DNA from: Clytia hemisphaerica
Taxonomy: Eukaryota; Cnidaria; Hydrozoa; Leptothecata; Clytiidae
Reading direction: 5' to 3'
Length of the DNA stretch: 64,000 bases
Assembly (NCBI GenBank): GCA_902728285.1
Contig: CACVBU010000158.1
Span: 62,001 to 126,000 of the forward strand
Both the position numbers and the translations under genes were made by a program. How positions within the stretch are numbered: position 1 is the stretch's first letter; the number at the start of each line of letters is the position of its first letter. Below are positions 40,975 through 52,919 of the stretch, piece by piece. The notes beneath the pieces are model-generated. The model saw nothing but the letters and a program-made list of their open reading frames with translations. It was not told the origin of the DNA and made no database searches.

Positions 40975-43571
40975 AAAATTTTTGCATCACATTTTTGTCA
41001 ATTTCCATCATGTGATTGGAATCGCAGATTAAACATTTATCACCAACCAATTGTAAGGAGCATGAATATTTTCCTTGTGCGAACACTGGCAAATATGTTG
41101 TGTTCCTTTTACGATATCGAATTTGATCAAATGAGTTTTCTCTGAGATAAATTAGCTGTATGAACTCGTGTCGGAAAATGGACGGCCAACGATTCTGGAC
41201 TGTTGAATTATGAGCGTATTTTTTTATTTGTTGATGTTTTTCGTTCTCGCCCTTCCATTGTGAATAATCCTAATCCGAGTTTCAATTTAGTTATGGTATC
41301 AGCACAATGTTCAGGGGCAACCACGGAAAAACACCACATACTTGGACTTATACTGCTTTCATGTAATACAATACTCAAAAAAAGTTTCTTACCAGCATCA
41401 ATCATATCTTTTATGGCAAAACCTGTGTCCTCTATGCGAACAGAATATGAAACAACTTGGCGTAGGTGCAACGATTGATAAAAAAATTTCATAAAGTCGT
41501 TTCAGAGCAGAGTCTGAATTAATGTTACAGCGCAGCATATCAAATAAATGAGGAAAACCTTTCAAAGAGTTAAAACTTTCCTTCCCACGGAATCGAAAAC
41601 CAAATGGGCGCTCTTTAGCTGATTCCTTATTCTCGTTGAACCAGGCAATTAACTTCTTAGCCAAGAAATTGCTATTCATGTCACTTTTTACGAACGTTGT
41701 GAACTTACAAAACAAATTATTCTCTGCAACATCATTGAATGATTTAACGGTTTTCGGTAACTTTGATTCAAAAATAACTATATCCAATACTTTCATAAAC
41801 AGTTCCTTTGTACAGTTACAGTGCTGCAAATAGGGAAACTTCAGTTGGCCGGTAATTTTTTGAGTGTAACGAGGGGGTCTGGCGGAACCATCTTTGTAGT
41901 CTGTTATTACAGATTGACTTATTGGATTATTAGATTGGCTAAACACCTATTTTAATTTAAAAACTGTTCCTCTTTTAATTTGAAGCGCTATTAAGTATTT
42001 ATCTAAGCCTCTAATCTTCAAATTTTAACCGGACAAAATGAAAAACTGAGCTTCAGAATGGCCGGTAGAAACTACGAAATGACCGGTAATTACTGGTCAC
42101 CGGCCGTTATTTGCAGCACTGCAGTTATTTTTCAAATGGAGTGGTTGTACTCCTCAACTAATGGAATTTCTTCCTGACGACTCTGTAGTTGAACAGAAAT
42201 GTAAGTAGTAATTGCATTGCGCTCTGTCGACTTTTGTAAATTTATCTTTTTAATTTGAACTTTCTTTTTAGAGACGTGTTCTGCATCATTTAGCCTTTTT
42301 GAATACGAAAATGGCTTCCACTGCTTGTCACCTTTCAGCGAAAATTCCTTTGATAAATCACGAGCATCATGTTTCCCAACATTAGCAAATGTTGTGAAGA
42401 AGGTTGAAGCGTTTGTCAATTCCCCGGCTAAAAATGCTAGCATTTTCATATCATTTGGCAAACCTTGGAGCTTGAATTCAACTTGAATTTTTTCCCAGAG
42501 AGTTCAATAGGAAAGATATCGTCTTCAAGAAATTTGATATCTTGTAATAAAATTTTCAAATACCTCCTTACTACACTGCCATTTTCTTTGACGTTTGCTC
42601 CAAAAATGAGGTAGTTTTCAAAACTGCTGGCAATACGCTTGCCAACATTAAGAAATGAAAAAAGAAAAGAAGTACCAGCAGAGGGAGCCTCATCACCACC
42701 AATACACATGAGAAACAAAACTGATGCCTGGTTTTTCTTCTCAAAATGTTCAAAAACTTTGAGTTTGTCCAGTCTGCGTTGGTCAACATGTAAGTAAAAT
42801 TTTGCAAGTCTAAGTGCATACGTTCTTAAATCCCTAAACATTCCTTCTCCAATTTCATCATCAGGTAATCCGTCAATTAATTTTGGATTGATAAAGTGAA
42901 CTGTCCCTATGTCAATGCTGTTTATCAGTGCTGCTAAATCTTTATAAGGTATAAAATTGGCAATTTCTGGACATTGATTTGACTTACGATGACTAATATA
43001 CTTCCGTTTCCCCAAGACATTGTGGCCATAGTAAACGTTTAACGATCGCATTTTATTTTCATCTGACTTATAGTAGTTTTTCTTAAATTCTTTATGGAAG
43101 TTTTGTTGGATGGTGTTTTTCAGCTTTGGCTTGTTATTAATGATGTTGCTACCAACTACACTCAGTGGAAATTTATAAGTCATTGTGTCGATCATCCCAT
43201 CTAGTGCAGCAAAAGGGTTTTCATCTGCAGCACCGTGGATAGCTTTCGCTGCAATATGTTTCATTTCTCCTTTTCTGCCTAGATTTTGCGTTGAGGTTTT
43301 GGTTTGTAGGGTTTATTTTTCTTCGCTTAGCAGCATTGGTTGTCAGAATGGGAAACAAAACATTTTGCGAAACATCTTTAGTTTCATTAACACATTTGTT
43401 CAACTCCTCAACTCTCTTTCTTTTTCGACTAAGTTTATGTTCTAGGTTATTAATCAGTTTGTCTAGGTCAGACAGATTTTGCTCCATTGAGGAAACGGCT
43501 TTCTTTTTAGATGCAAGTAGACCGATTTGTTTTCGTTTTTCACTTAAGGCCTTGGATCCTTTAGGGGGCAT
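40975..43571 (-). pseudogene. Degenerate transposase-like gene of a multi-copy family
   Basis: On the minus strand a gene starts at ATG 43571 (MPPKGSKALSEKRK, coiled-coil-like with KRKRVEELNK). Through several frames it reads YYGHNVLGKRKYISHRK (~43030), IGGDEAPSAGTSFLFSFLNVGKR (~42700), NDMKMLAFLAGELTNASTFF (~42440), KQWKPFSYSKR (~42320), RPFGFRFRGKE (~41600), then a second conserved block near 41250 (KKYAHNSTVQNRWPSIFRHEFIQLIYLREN) and a Cys pattern C-x2-C near 41030. I recall this order of blocks from a high-copy cnidarian protein family. The conserved Asp in IGGD would fit an RNase H-like transposase, but this is unproven. Lesions: frameshifts near 43265, 42495 (A run), 42155, 41490 and 41250, plus a 303-bp element at 41819. 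Confidence 0.6.
41819..42121. mobile_element. 303-bp MITE inside the transposase-like gene
   Basis: Terminal inverted repeats CAGTGCTGCAAATA (41819) and TATTTGCAGCACTG (ending 42121) are flanked by the direct repeat CAGTTA (41813-41818 and 42122-42127). Removing it brings together the two halves of a conserved block (LHLKNN on one side, CTKELFMKVLD on the other) in one frame, so the insertion came after the gene. Internally GGCCGGTAATT and AATTACCGGCC words are inverted. Six-base duplication, superfamily uncertain. Confidence 0.85.
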
Positions 43572-43597
43572 TATTATGAAAATAGATAAAAAAAAAA

Positions 43598-44101
43598 TTA
43601 AAACAATGAAATAATGTTGTCGTATTGGTTTTTCACTTGGTATTTGGCGTTGAAGGTGAGCAAGTTCTTTTTACAGTTGAAATGGATGACGGCAGGGTTT
43701 TGTTTTGTAGCTATCGCTTTCAGTTTACACTTGTTTAATGTTTTCTTCAAGTAATGTGCCGCACAATAAGGATCACTCCCCAAACCTTTGGAGAGATGGA
43801 GTCTGAGTGCCTCAAATTTGGTAAACTTGATCTCAAACCAATTAAGTCGTTTCGTTTTGCGATTGCGCTCGGTGGTTATCGTTATACCGTAGTCAGATCC
43901 GTATTCCTTGACTGCTTGCCAAAATGGTATCAAAATTGAAGTATGTGTTTGCAATTTGATTTTAATCCCCCAGGGGTCTGACAAAGTCTGTCTGAGGGTC
44001 AATCTACGTGAAATCTTTGTTAACAGGTCCTTCAAAGCCAGTTCCAGCAATGGTTTGACGTTGGTTTTGACTGTCGCAAGGCGCTCATAAGATAAAGCCA
44101 T
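43598..44101 (-). CDS. Unknown 167-residue protein, intact frame
   Basis: An uninterrupted frame starts at ATG 44101 in a good context (AACGAAGATGG) and ends 26 bases before the ATG of the transposase-like gene on the same strand. The protein is basic (many Lys/Arg), with RHTSILIPFW-like segments: KLQTHTSILIPFWQAVKEYG near residue 50 and a Cys/Lys-rich C-terminal third (LNKCKLKAIATKQ). I recognise no domain. Codon composition looks protein-like, and the frame is undamaged although the next gene is broken in at least five places. It could be a first exon or an accessory protein of the same mobile element. No function is proposed. Confidence 0.45.
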   Translation of the reverse strand: MALSYERLATVKTNVKPLLELALKDLLTKISRRLTLRQTLSDPWGIKIKLQTHTSILIPFWQAVKEYGSDYGITITTERNRKTKRLNWFEIKFTKFEALRLHLSKGLGSDPYCAAHYLKKTLNKCKLKAIATKQNPAVIHFNCKKNLLTFNAKYQVKNQYDNIISLF

Positions 44102-45727
44102 CTTCGTTAATTGTATATGTTTGATATGATTGTTGTTATGACATTTATATTTTTACAGCTAAATATAAAAAAGGTAAAATCAAGAATTAACAATACATAA
44201 AATGATCTGACAGAAATTAACTCCAGAACTTGCTGTCCGAAAATTATTTCACACATTGCCAGAAAAGTATGATGCGTTACAAGTGCAAAAGCTTGCGATA
44301 GACAAAAAAGCCTGCAAATTTGTGTTGACCAAAGTGCTGGCATAATTAAATTATGTATACATAAGCCAACAATAAACCATAAACAAGCATTATATTACAT
44401 GAAGGGAAACACAAGCCTTAGAGCAAGGAAACATCGAAAGAACGGCATAGTGAAAGTAAGGTAGGTTGAAGGTTCAATTACACTTTTTTTAGAGGGAATA
44501 AGTGTAAAATCTAAAACAACAGATTGTTTTCTAAGTCAATAAAGTCTCTAAAACAGTCATTACCAGAATTGATTTCAGTTAACTGTATTTCTATAAAGCC
44601 TGAAGTTTGATGAAAAGTTAAAAATACTGAATTTCTCATATTTCATAAATCCAAAGCAAAAAATATACCAAACCAATGGAACAAACCACGAGCTTAAAAG
44701 AAACCCTGAACTTTGATCTCTCTAAAAAGCGAAAGTGGAAGGAGCAACAATTAATCAATTTTACAGACCAGAGAGGGAAAGATAACAAGGTTTTTGATAA
44801 AATCACTGACTGCCCACAAGCCAAAACCACGCGACAAAATACGGACGCGGAAATGACCAATTCTCGCGGGCGAAAATTCCCGCCGTGTACCAAATTTTCC
44901 TGTCGGTGCTGACGGTAATCCAAGAAATATGCATCGGTATCTTGGTGTCTGCGACCCCCGTACGCCCCCCCCCCATCCAGGCCATTTTTTAATTTCATAC
45001 ACATTGAAAATCCACTTTTGAGGTCCTAAAAACAATGAAGGTAAGTGTAATCTTTATCCACCATGTCCAGGTAAGTATGAATTAGCAAGAAGCTCATGTT
45101 TTAAGTTGCAATTTTATGTGAATTAGGGTACACTAGGGTTTTTTGTATTTGTTTACATAACTTGCACCAGATTTGTTATTTTTTCAGAGAAGCATCCAAA
45201 GCGATTCTGCATCTGGTTCTAGCTTGCGGCGATTGATCGTTTCCAAGCTCCATATAAATTTTCAAAAGCGGTCTCGCAAAAGTCCGTAATGTAAACCTTC
45301 CAGATGTTGAAAATTGTCCCGACCGTCAGAGCTTTAGCGTGTCGGAAGAAAATTTCACCATCTGGGTGCCAGATAATGTATATGGGTACTGTATGCAGAC
45401 TTCAGTCTTTTGAGAATTTAAAGGATATTGGAGAGTTTCATAACCTAACCCCTCAGATAGAAATTTCTAATTTCATAGGTACTAGCAGGCTTTACAGTAG
45501 ACCGGAAACCCGTCTATCGCTTCACTGCGGCAATCTCCAAATGTCGAATTCCTTGTTCAGCAGATAGACGGGTCCGATTGAACAAGTGTATTCGTTCTCG
45601 CAATATCCGTGCGCAACTTCCCTAAATGAAAAAAATCGGGAAAACACTTCTCTTTTGTTATGGTGAGTGTGACACCGCATAAAATTAATTATTTTTGTGC
45701 GATCAAAACAAATCAAATCAAAACAAA
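44102..45727. other. Gene-free interval between divergent genes
   Basis: This separates the minus-strand 167-codon gene from the plus-strand helicase, so promoters for both are expected here; none is recognisable by motif. A C run with CGTACGCCCCCC at 44956-44974 resembles the end of the CCGTCA repeat family. A short inverted pair CCCGTCTATC/GATAGACGGG lies at about 45509-45571. Confidence 0.4.
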
Positions 45728-47707
45728 ATGGCCGCTGCTCAAGTTGACTTGCAGAAACAGAAAGAAGAAACAAGTCTTGAGAAACTTTCAAATAAAATTA
45801 TTCAACAATTGAATACAGAGTATAGAGTCAAGCCAAAACAACTTCAAGCCATCGAAAATATTATAAATGGGAAGGACACACTGGCAATTTTACCTACCTC
45901 CTATGGTAAAAGTTTGATATATCAAATGCTACCATCACTGTTTCGTGAACTGAAAAAAAATATCTAATCCAATCATTATTGTCATTTCACCATTGAAAGC
46001 CTTAATCAAAAACCAGTTAGATGAAGTGAAGGAACTTGAATTATATTTTCACCTAAAAGGTTGCAGTTTGGATGATCATTCTACTGTCAAGTCGATCAAG
46101 AACGGAAAGTTCAACATAATTTTTGGAATTCCTGAAATCTGGTTGTCTACGACCGTAAAAGAATTGTTGTCTTCTAGTTTCTTCAGACAAAACTTGGTGT
46201 GTGTTGTTGTTGATGAAGCTCATAAAGTATCCTGGTATATATTTTTGAATTGTTGTACATTAATCTTTTTTATAATGTATCGCAGAGACTTTTAAAGGAA
46301 TAAAAAACAGGAAAAATTCTTTCTTTCAAAGAGTTTCATATGTCATATTCTCTTTTCTTTCTCCAGTGTTGTAATAATAATAAGGAGATTGGGAGTTTTA
46401 TAGTTTAATTCATCAAATGTAGATTGGCTAACATAGACTAATAAATTTGTTTTGTTTTTTTCAGGGGTGTTTCTGGTTCATCGTCATCAACGGAGAAGAT
46501 TTTTCGTGAGGCATTTGGGCGCATTGGGGAAATAAGATCATTCTGTGCAGAAAAAGTACCCATACTAGCACTTAGTGTCACTATTGATATAGATTTTTCA
46601 GACATTTTTAAAGCCTGTTGTGGGTTATCAAAGTATGTAAAATTGATTCATTCTTGCAGCGACCGTCAAAACATTCGGTTGTCACTTGTTTCAATGAAAA
46701 ATAAATCAGCTCAATGTTTTAATTGGCTTTTTAAATCCATTGTTGAAGATCAAATCAACTGTCCTAAAGTCCTGATATATTGCAAGTCCCAAACTCTTGT
46801 GTCTTGGCTTTTTGGGCAGTTTGAGGCAGTTTTAGGTGATGCTATGTACAATAACAATCTTACGAATCCATAAAACCTTCTAGTTAATATGTTTCACTGT
46901 GACAGCCCTGATTCCGTGAAATCTCGATGTTTGGATTCCTTAACAAGTCATGAAATTCAATCACCCAGAGTTGTCATAGCCACGAGTGCTATCGGTTGTG
47001 GTATTAATGTTAAGGGATTGAAGTATGTATGTCACTTTGGACTTGCCCATTCTCTGGTTGACTATTGCCAGCAAATTGGCCGTGCTGGTCGAGATAACGA
47101 ATCTGATTGCCATGCCATCCTGTATTCATATGCTGCATCAAAAAAAGTAGTCAACATAAAAATGAAAGACTATACCGTTCTTGATGGTCAATGCCTTCGT
47201 ACTAAGTTGTTTTCACCTTTCAGTGAAACAAATCATGTTCCCTCACTTACTGTTGGGCACAACTGCTGTAGTTTTTGTACAACTTCGTGTGACTGTGGTA
47301 TCGATCATCAGCCTCTTTTTGATTTTGAAAAAGAAAATGATTTCTGTGAAGACACACCAAAAGTAGCCATACGGGATGTTTCTACTGGAGACAAGGAAGC
47401 TATTTCGTCTATGATCTTTAAATACCACCATGATAGATGCACTGAGAATTTGCACTTACCTTCATCATCTGTAACTGGTTTGACTGAATCCATTGTGAAT
47501 GATATTGTGAATCAACTTGAGTTTATTGATTCACCAGCTTATTTAATGAACAATGTATCCATATTGGAATTTAACTTGGCAGAAAGTATTTTTCAACTCA
47601 TCTCAAATTTCTTTTCAAGTAAAGATAAATGTGAGACAGAAAGTGAACTTTCTGATATTGATATGATACCGATACTTTGTTCGGCCATAACATTTAAAGT
47701 ACAGTAA
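45728..47707 (+). pseudogene. RecQ-like DNA helicase with a frameshift and a stop
   Basis: ATG at 45728 (AACAAAATGG) opens exon 1 (to 46234); a GT-AG intron 46235-46464 splices in phase into exon 2 (46465-47707). Helicase motifs: I PTSYGKSLIYQMLP (~45894, Walker A Lys present), Ia ISPLKALIKNQ (~45985), II VVVDEAHKVS (~46204), V VVIATSAIGCGINV (~46972) and VI YCQQIGRAGRD (~47064). A RecQ-Zn-like Cys cluster (CCSFCTTSCDCG) is near 47263. RecQ proteins unwind DNA 3'-5'. Lesions: an A8 tract at about 45954-45961 puts the frame out just before motif Ia, and TAA at 46871-46873 lies between motifs IV and V. About 590 codons without an HRDC domain; this short type is common in mobile elements of cnidarians as I recall. 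The last ~15 codons run antisense into the next gene. Confidence 0.8.
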
Positions 47708-50700
47708 TGCCACACGATAAAATTCAAACAAACTTTCACCATCTCCCTCTCTAATAGCGTCATTGATTGCCCGAAGTAGTAAATTGATAAAATTCAAACA
47801 AACTTTCACCATCTCCCTCTCTAATAGCGTCATTGATTGCCCGAAGTAGTAAATTGAAGGTGAACAGGGCCTTTTGATACTGGAGCCTGTGGTTGATAGG
47901 CTCTTCTTCGATTACATCAGTTTCCATTGGTTCGTCATCACACCTAAATTAAATAGAATTTATTTATTTGATATTTTTATTGAAAATGTGTTCTATATAT
48001 TTTTGAATTTGATATCTTCATACCAGCTACTTTTTAGCAGTTTTGAGTCTTGAAACATATTTTACTCTATCTAGAATTTAAAAAGCAATATACCTTTTGT
48101 ATGCGTGCTTCTTTTCTTCATGGCTATTTCGTCCATTTGAAGTTTTGAACGGTTTCTTGAACTTTTGGTCCTCTGGACATATTGAACAGAAATAAAGTGT
48201 CATCTTTTTAATTTCATCAGGCTGATTATCAGGTTCTTTAATTTTTTTTCCAGCTGCCATATTGATATCGTATGTTGCAGTAAATCTGAAAAGGTAACCA
48301 GTGCCTTTTATAAATAATGCATAATGTAGATATTGAATGTTTGTAGGAGCTGAGCTATTGAATATTTTTCTTGCTTTGATCTATTTTTGAAATTTAAGGC
48401 ATAATTTGGATGGGAATACAATAAATTTTCATTTCCCCTACATATTTGTATATACAGCATACTACTTTTCCTACTGGGCAAAACACTTACTTATCGAAGA
48501 TTTCATCTACATTTTGTTCCAACCATTCAAACTTTTCCTTGTCAGTCCCTTTTCTAATATCGTTTGGGATGATATCATCTGTAAAAAAAGTGAATCAAAG
48601 CTAAAACAATCAATGGTGAAGTAACAATATAAAAACGTAGAAACAGCATAGTTTTTATACTAAAAATATTTTTTATACTAAAAATATAGTTTTTATGTTT
48701 TTATATTACTCGTTCTATATTATGTGTACATATAGGTTAATTACTGTATTTTTCAAAACCCTACCATCAGTTTTGCTCATTCCAAAGTGAGTCATTGAAG
48801 CCGAGACAACCAGCGAGTCTGTTTCGATGTCTGTAAATTCTTTAGAAGCATTAAAATCCTATTTTGCTCCTTTCTTTGCGTTTGTGGAATGTGTGACGTT
48901 CATATTCCACTCGGTCGTACCATGCTGGGCCCCAGAGTCTCATTTCCGGAAAATAATTTCTTTAACCTGAAAAATAAGATATATAATTGATTTTATAAAG
49001 ATTTTGTATTTGATTTTAGGATTATTTTTGAGTGTTTCTAATATAGTTTGGTAGGTTCTTTGTATTTGGGTTTTTATCTATATTCAATAGTATTTGATTT
49101 TGAGGACAACTTTTTTAGTTTTGAATGTTTTATTAGCTTTATTTACTACTTAGATTTTGTAAATTTCTCCTACATTTTTGTTTTTACCTCGTACAGGGTA
49201 CGTTTTAAGTGCCAGTCTTCATAGGCAGGTTCGAGTCCTTTTAGCATCTCATAATCATTGTGGCCATCTCTAAATCCTAGCTGCGCATTGAAGATTCTTT
49301 CCTCAGTTAACTGATCACCACCAAATGCAATTGCTTGGATTATGTGCTTGATGATCACTCCTAAATCATCTTCCTCGTCTGCCATAGGTACATAAGCATC
49401 CTGAATCTTCCGTAAAATTTGTATGATTTCTGAAGTGGAATTTTCCGCATGAAATAGTAATCCAAGTGGTACCTGAGGTAAATTATGAAAGTATTTGTTA
49501 ACTAAATGTAATATTTTTTAATTTGTTAGAAACATATACGAAAGAAAATTGTGTTTTCAAAAGCCCTATTTTTATATAAGGGTCACAATAAAACTTACAA
49601 CTCGTGACTTTTGCGACATTTCTTTCGTGAAGGGATGTGGTATATGCCAGCAAACATTTTTTCTGAGGAATCCGAAGGCTGGTAGATATGTCACAATACT
49701 TCGTGCAATCAATATTTTGAAGGTTTTTGACAGTACGTCTTGTGTTTGAAGGTTTGGAAATATTGGTATGTTACTGTATTCTACAAGTGTTCTGTTAGCT
49801 AAATAATGAAAAAGTCGTTTTTGTAAATTAGGTTAAAAAAATTGAACCCTGCTTAAGTATTAACTGAATAAATTTTTACCTTGCGAAGAATGTAATCTAT
49901 GTAGAATTGCCATATAGTGAAACCAGTGCAGACTCGTGTTTCTGTTTTTGATTCCCTGGTGTCTGGCTGTCTTTTCTCTGTCTAGATTATCGCCAATGAT
50001 CTAGTGAGAAATATAAATTACCATGAGAGACTTTTTTAGATTAGGGAATACATTAGGATATATAGATCAGGAAAAATATAACAGGGAATTTCATTCCCCT
50101 TTACATACCAAAGCAAAAGTAATCTTGTACATTTTAAGTACACGTGGCTTATAAAAATAAGTTACCTTGTAAAGAAATGGTAAAGGATTTTTCAACCTCC
50201 GTATTTCTGTTGCCTCTTTGAACGAACAATCATTTTCTTTTTGTATACTCTTGATTTTACTGTAGTCGATCTCGATTTCACGTTTCCAACGTAAGGCTTC
50301 TGCATTAAAATTCGCTCCAAAGTACTGTAGCTATTCGATACTCCCATTTTATTGAACCAAGCAAATGAATTTTTGCTTGCTCCTGCTGAAACCAATAGCT
50401 GGTCGTTTCGTGTTGCAACCGTGTTCTTTTGCTTTGGATGTCTATATTTTAATTAAAATAAACTTTTTTAGAAAATATTCATCAATAACGTTTTATAATC
50501 CAAATAGCATATAACCAGCTAAGGACATGAAAAAAGGTCAACAAGTACTAATTAATAAGTAATAGTAATTTGAATTTGACCATTCCGCAGATCGCAATCT
50601 CGATATGCTTTATTACAAAGTTACGGAAATAACATATTATACATACCTAGCCTTCAGAATAGCACCGTGGCATAACGTGCGAACAGCATGATCCGAAGGT

Positions 50701-51653
50701 GACTCTCCATCCGGCTGACAATGTTTTCCCCGCATGGCTCCCTTTAAAGCAGTTGACAAAACAGGACAAAGCGTATCAATTTTCTTGCATGCCTCTACGT
50801 CATCGAAATTTACGACAGCCTGTACATCGTTTGCATCTAGCTCTTTCATTTTCGCAAATTCGTCATAACATGATTTGGATATGTCGTTTAAATCGTTTAG
50901 CTGGACTGCAATTCTCTAAGAAGAGAAATTTCAAACTTCTATACTTTAATAAGATAAACTTTCGCGGGGATTAAATTTCAAGGACTTTGACCGCGAATAT
51001 TTGGAATAAAGGGCCATCCGCGAAAATTATGAAAAATATCCGATCAGCGAATTTTGGATTTCTTAGGAAATTGTCAAAAATAGGGGAAATTTTCACAAAT
51101 TTGGGTGAAAAGGGAAAATTCACGAGTTCAAAAATATGACCCTGTCCAGAACGAAAAATTGAAAAGTTTATCCATTCATGCAGCAACCAAAAAAGCCCAT
51201 TCACGCATTCACGCAAACCACTGGGAGGGAGCCTGTTCTCATTAGAGGCAGAAAAGAATTTCAAACCTTAATATTCCCTTCAGTTCTTGCTTTCTTCTTA
51301 TCTGGCTCATCTTCGTTTTCTTCTTCACTGTCTATTGCTTGTATTTTCCTTTTGATTCCGGACCATCCATCTTTAATTTCCTTTGCTTCCTCTAACTTTT
51401 TAATTTTTGATTCACAGTTTTTACATATTGTGCTCGAGAGTCCTGGGTCATCTTCGATCATAAGATTAACATTTAAGAGCCTTTGATTTAAGGACGGTTT
51501 ATCACTACTTTTCTGCTTAAAAAGGTTTGTTCTTGATTCGTGAGTTGTTTTCTTTGTTTTATCATTTTTATATATCTTATAGGGTTTATCACAAAATCTA
51601 CAATAATTACTATTGTCTACAGGACGCTCAATGTAATGGAAATTTGAAGCCAT
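47660..51653 (-). pseudogene. Ten-exon gene: zinc-binding N-terminus plus DUF6589-like body
   Basis: Minus-strand exons, each bounded by GT-AG sites: 51653-51267, 50915-50647, 50441-50166, 50000-49880, 49798-49599, 49472-49188, 48966-48765, 48578-48491, 48285-48094 and 47943 to about 47660. Phases agree at every junction tested. Exon 1 has C-x2-C pairs (CRFCDKP, ICKNC) like a ZAD-type zinc domain. Exon 4 has IIGDNLD and NTSLHWFH. Exon 5 has FLRKNVCWHIPHPFTKEM. Exon 6 carries AFGGDQLTEERIFNAQLG and YEDWHLKRTLYE, the hallmark of DUF6589-like proteins. Exon 9 has a C2H2 finger (CSICPED...H...H). Exon 10 has NDAIREGDGESLFEF. Lesions: a frameshift in exon 3, TGA and TAG in exon 7, and a 70-bp tandem duplication in exon 10. 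The 3' end is truncated against the helicase. I recall the family as high-copy and probably mobile; its activity is unknown. Confidence 0.7.
47716..47855. repeat. Perfect 70-bp tandem duplication in the last DUF6589-like exon
   Basis: 47716-47785 and 47786-47855 are identical. Seventy is not a multiple of three, so the duplication shifts the frame of exon 10 right after NDAIREGDGESLFEF. Perfect identity means it is recent. Confidence 0.95.
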
Positions 51654-52900
51654 GATGACATCATAATGCGATTTGTGGTTTCATGTTGTGTGATTGTAAT
51701 TTTTTTATGAAAACGAAAGTGGATAGAAAAAATTTCCCGCGAAAATGACATCGTCATAGCAGATACGATACTCTAAATTATTTTTGATAGAAAAGATTTG
51801 ATCTTGCTCCACAATAACTCTTAAAACATGTTATTTGAATCAAAACAGAAATAAAAACTTTTTTCAGTTAATTAACGAGTAATTTCCATAAGAGAACGAT
51901 CATTATAATAATAATTGGCATTTAAAAAAATGTACTTTGTTATATAAAAATTTATTCCATCGCTTCAAAGAGCAAAACAAAGGTAGCCTCGCCTCGGCTT
52001 TAATTTCCCAAGGATTTCCAGTCTAGATCGGGAACATTGTTCAAACTTTCTGAAAAAAAAATTTGTTGTTTACAACCTAATAAACTTTTAAGGCAAGACA
52101 ACCAAGGGTATGTAAACATTCTTTCAAAACGAAAGTAGAGGACGATGGGGAATACAAGATGGCCGAAAGGAAAAGTAGAAGTTCAAGTAAAGATACTTTC
52201 AGTTTTTGATCTTCATAAGGTTTGTTTACTCTCAAAAGCGCGTAATATTTTACTAGTTTTCACTTGTTTAATATTTCTTGCGCCTAGATTAGAGCTGAGA
52301 TATGTTTTTTCAACAAGAAAACATTTAATAAGCTAAGAATCAGCATTATTTTCTTTTTGAAAACATGATACGAAACAGAATATTGCAATTTTTGCTTTTG
52401 AACTTTAAAGTCAGCCATTTCGATTTTTGTTTTGATTTTTTCTGCAATCCTTGATTTATGCGAATTAAGTTTTCTTATTGTTTTTGAAAATCACTGAAGT
52501 GTTAAAAAAAGTGACAGTTAAAAAATTCAAATATGTCAATTGGACCTGGCTACTATTTTCCTTGTCTGTTTGAAGATAGGAAAATTTTAGTCAGTTATTC
52601 CTGGCTAGCTTTACAGCTGCAGTTCTCTTACTGAATTGGAATAAGAGTCGAGTCACTCGACAACTAAAGAGTCCTGAAAATCTCGATGATTGATCGGCTC
52701 TCGCATGTTGGAAATAATCTAAAATAACGTCTTTAAGAAGTTAATACTTTGGGTGAAATTATACAGGTCATGGCAAATAAAAGTATTGTATGATTAATCA
52801 TTGTTCGTTTGTTATCTTACAAACACTTTTTTTAGAACCACAAGCGAAAAGAAAAGCGAAACTGACTAAATATGGTGCTAAAAAATGATTGGCAGGTCTA
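51654..52900. other. Gene-free stretch upstream of the DUF6589-like gene
   Basis: It must contain the promoter of the minus-strand gene starting at 51653, but no motif stands out. A plus-strand ATG context near 52141 (MGNTRWPKGK, followed by a possible GTTTGT donor at 52220) was considered as a first exon but has no support. Confidence 0.35.
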
Positions 52901-52919
52901 AAAAATTGACAGGTGCGGG

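Noticed and set aside
44803..45035. Minus-strand frames with GGGG/RTGVAD
   Set aside because: They translate a C run and repeat-end sequence; no conserved domain.
48406..48624. Plus-strand 72-codon frame
   Set aside because: It is antisense to exon 8 of the DUF6589-like gene, whose splice phases are consistent.
52141..52220. Possible first exon with ATG and donor
   Set aside because: Two overlapping ATG frames, no partner exon and no recognisable peptide.
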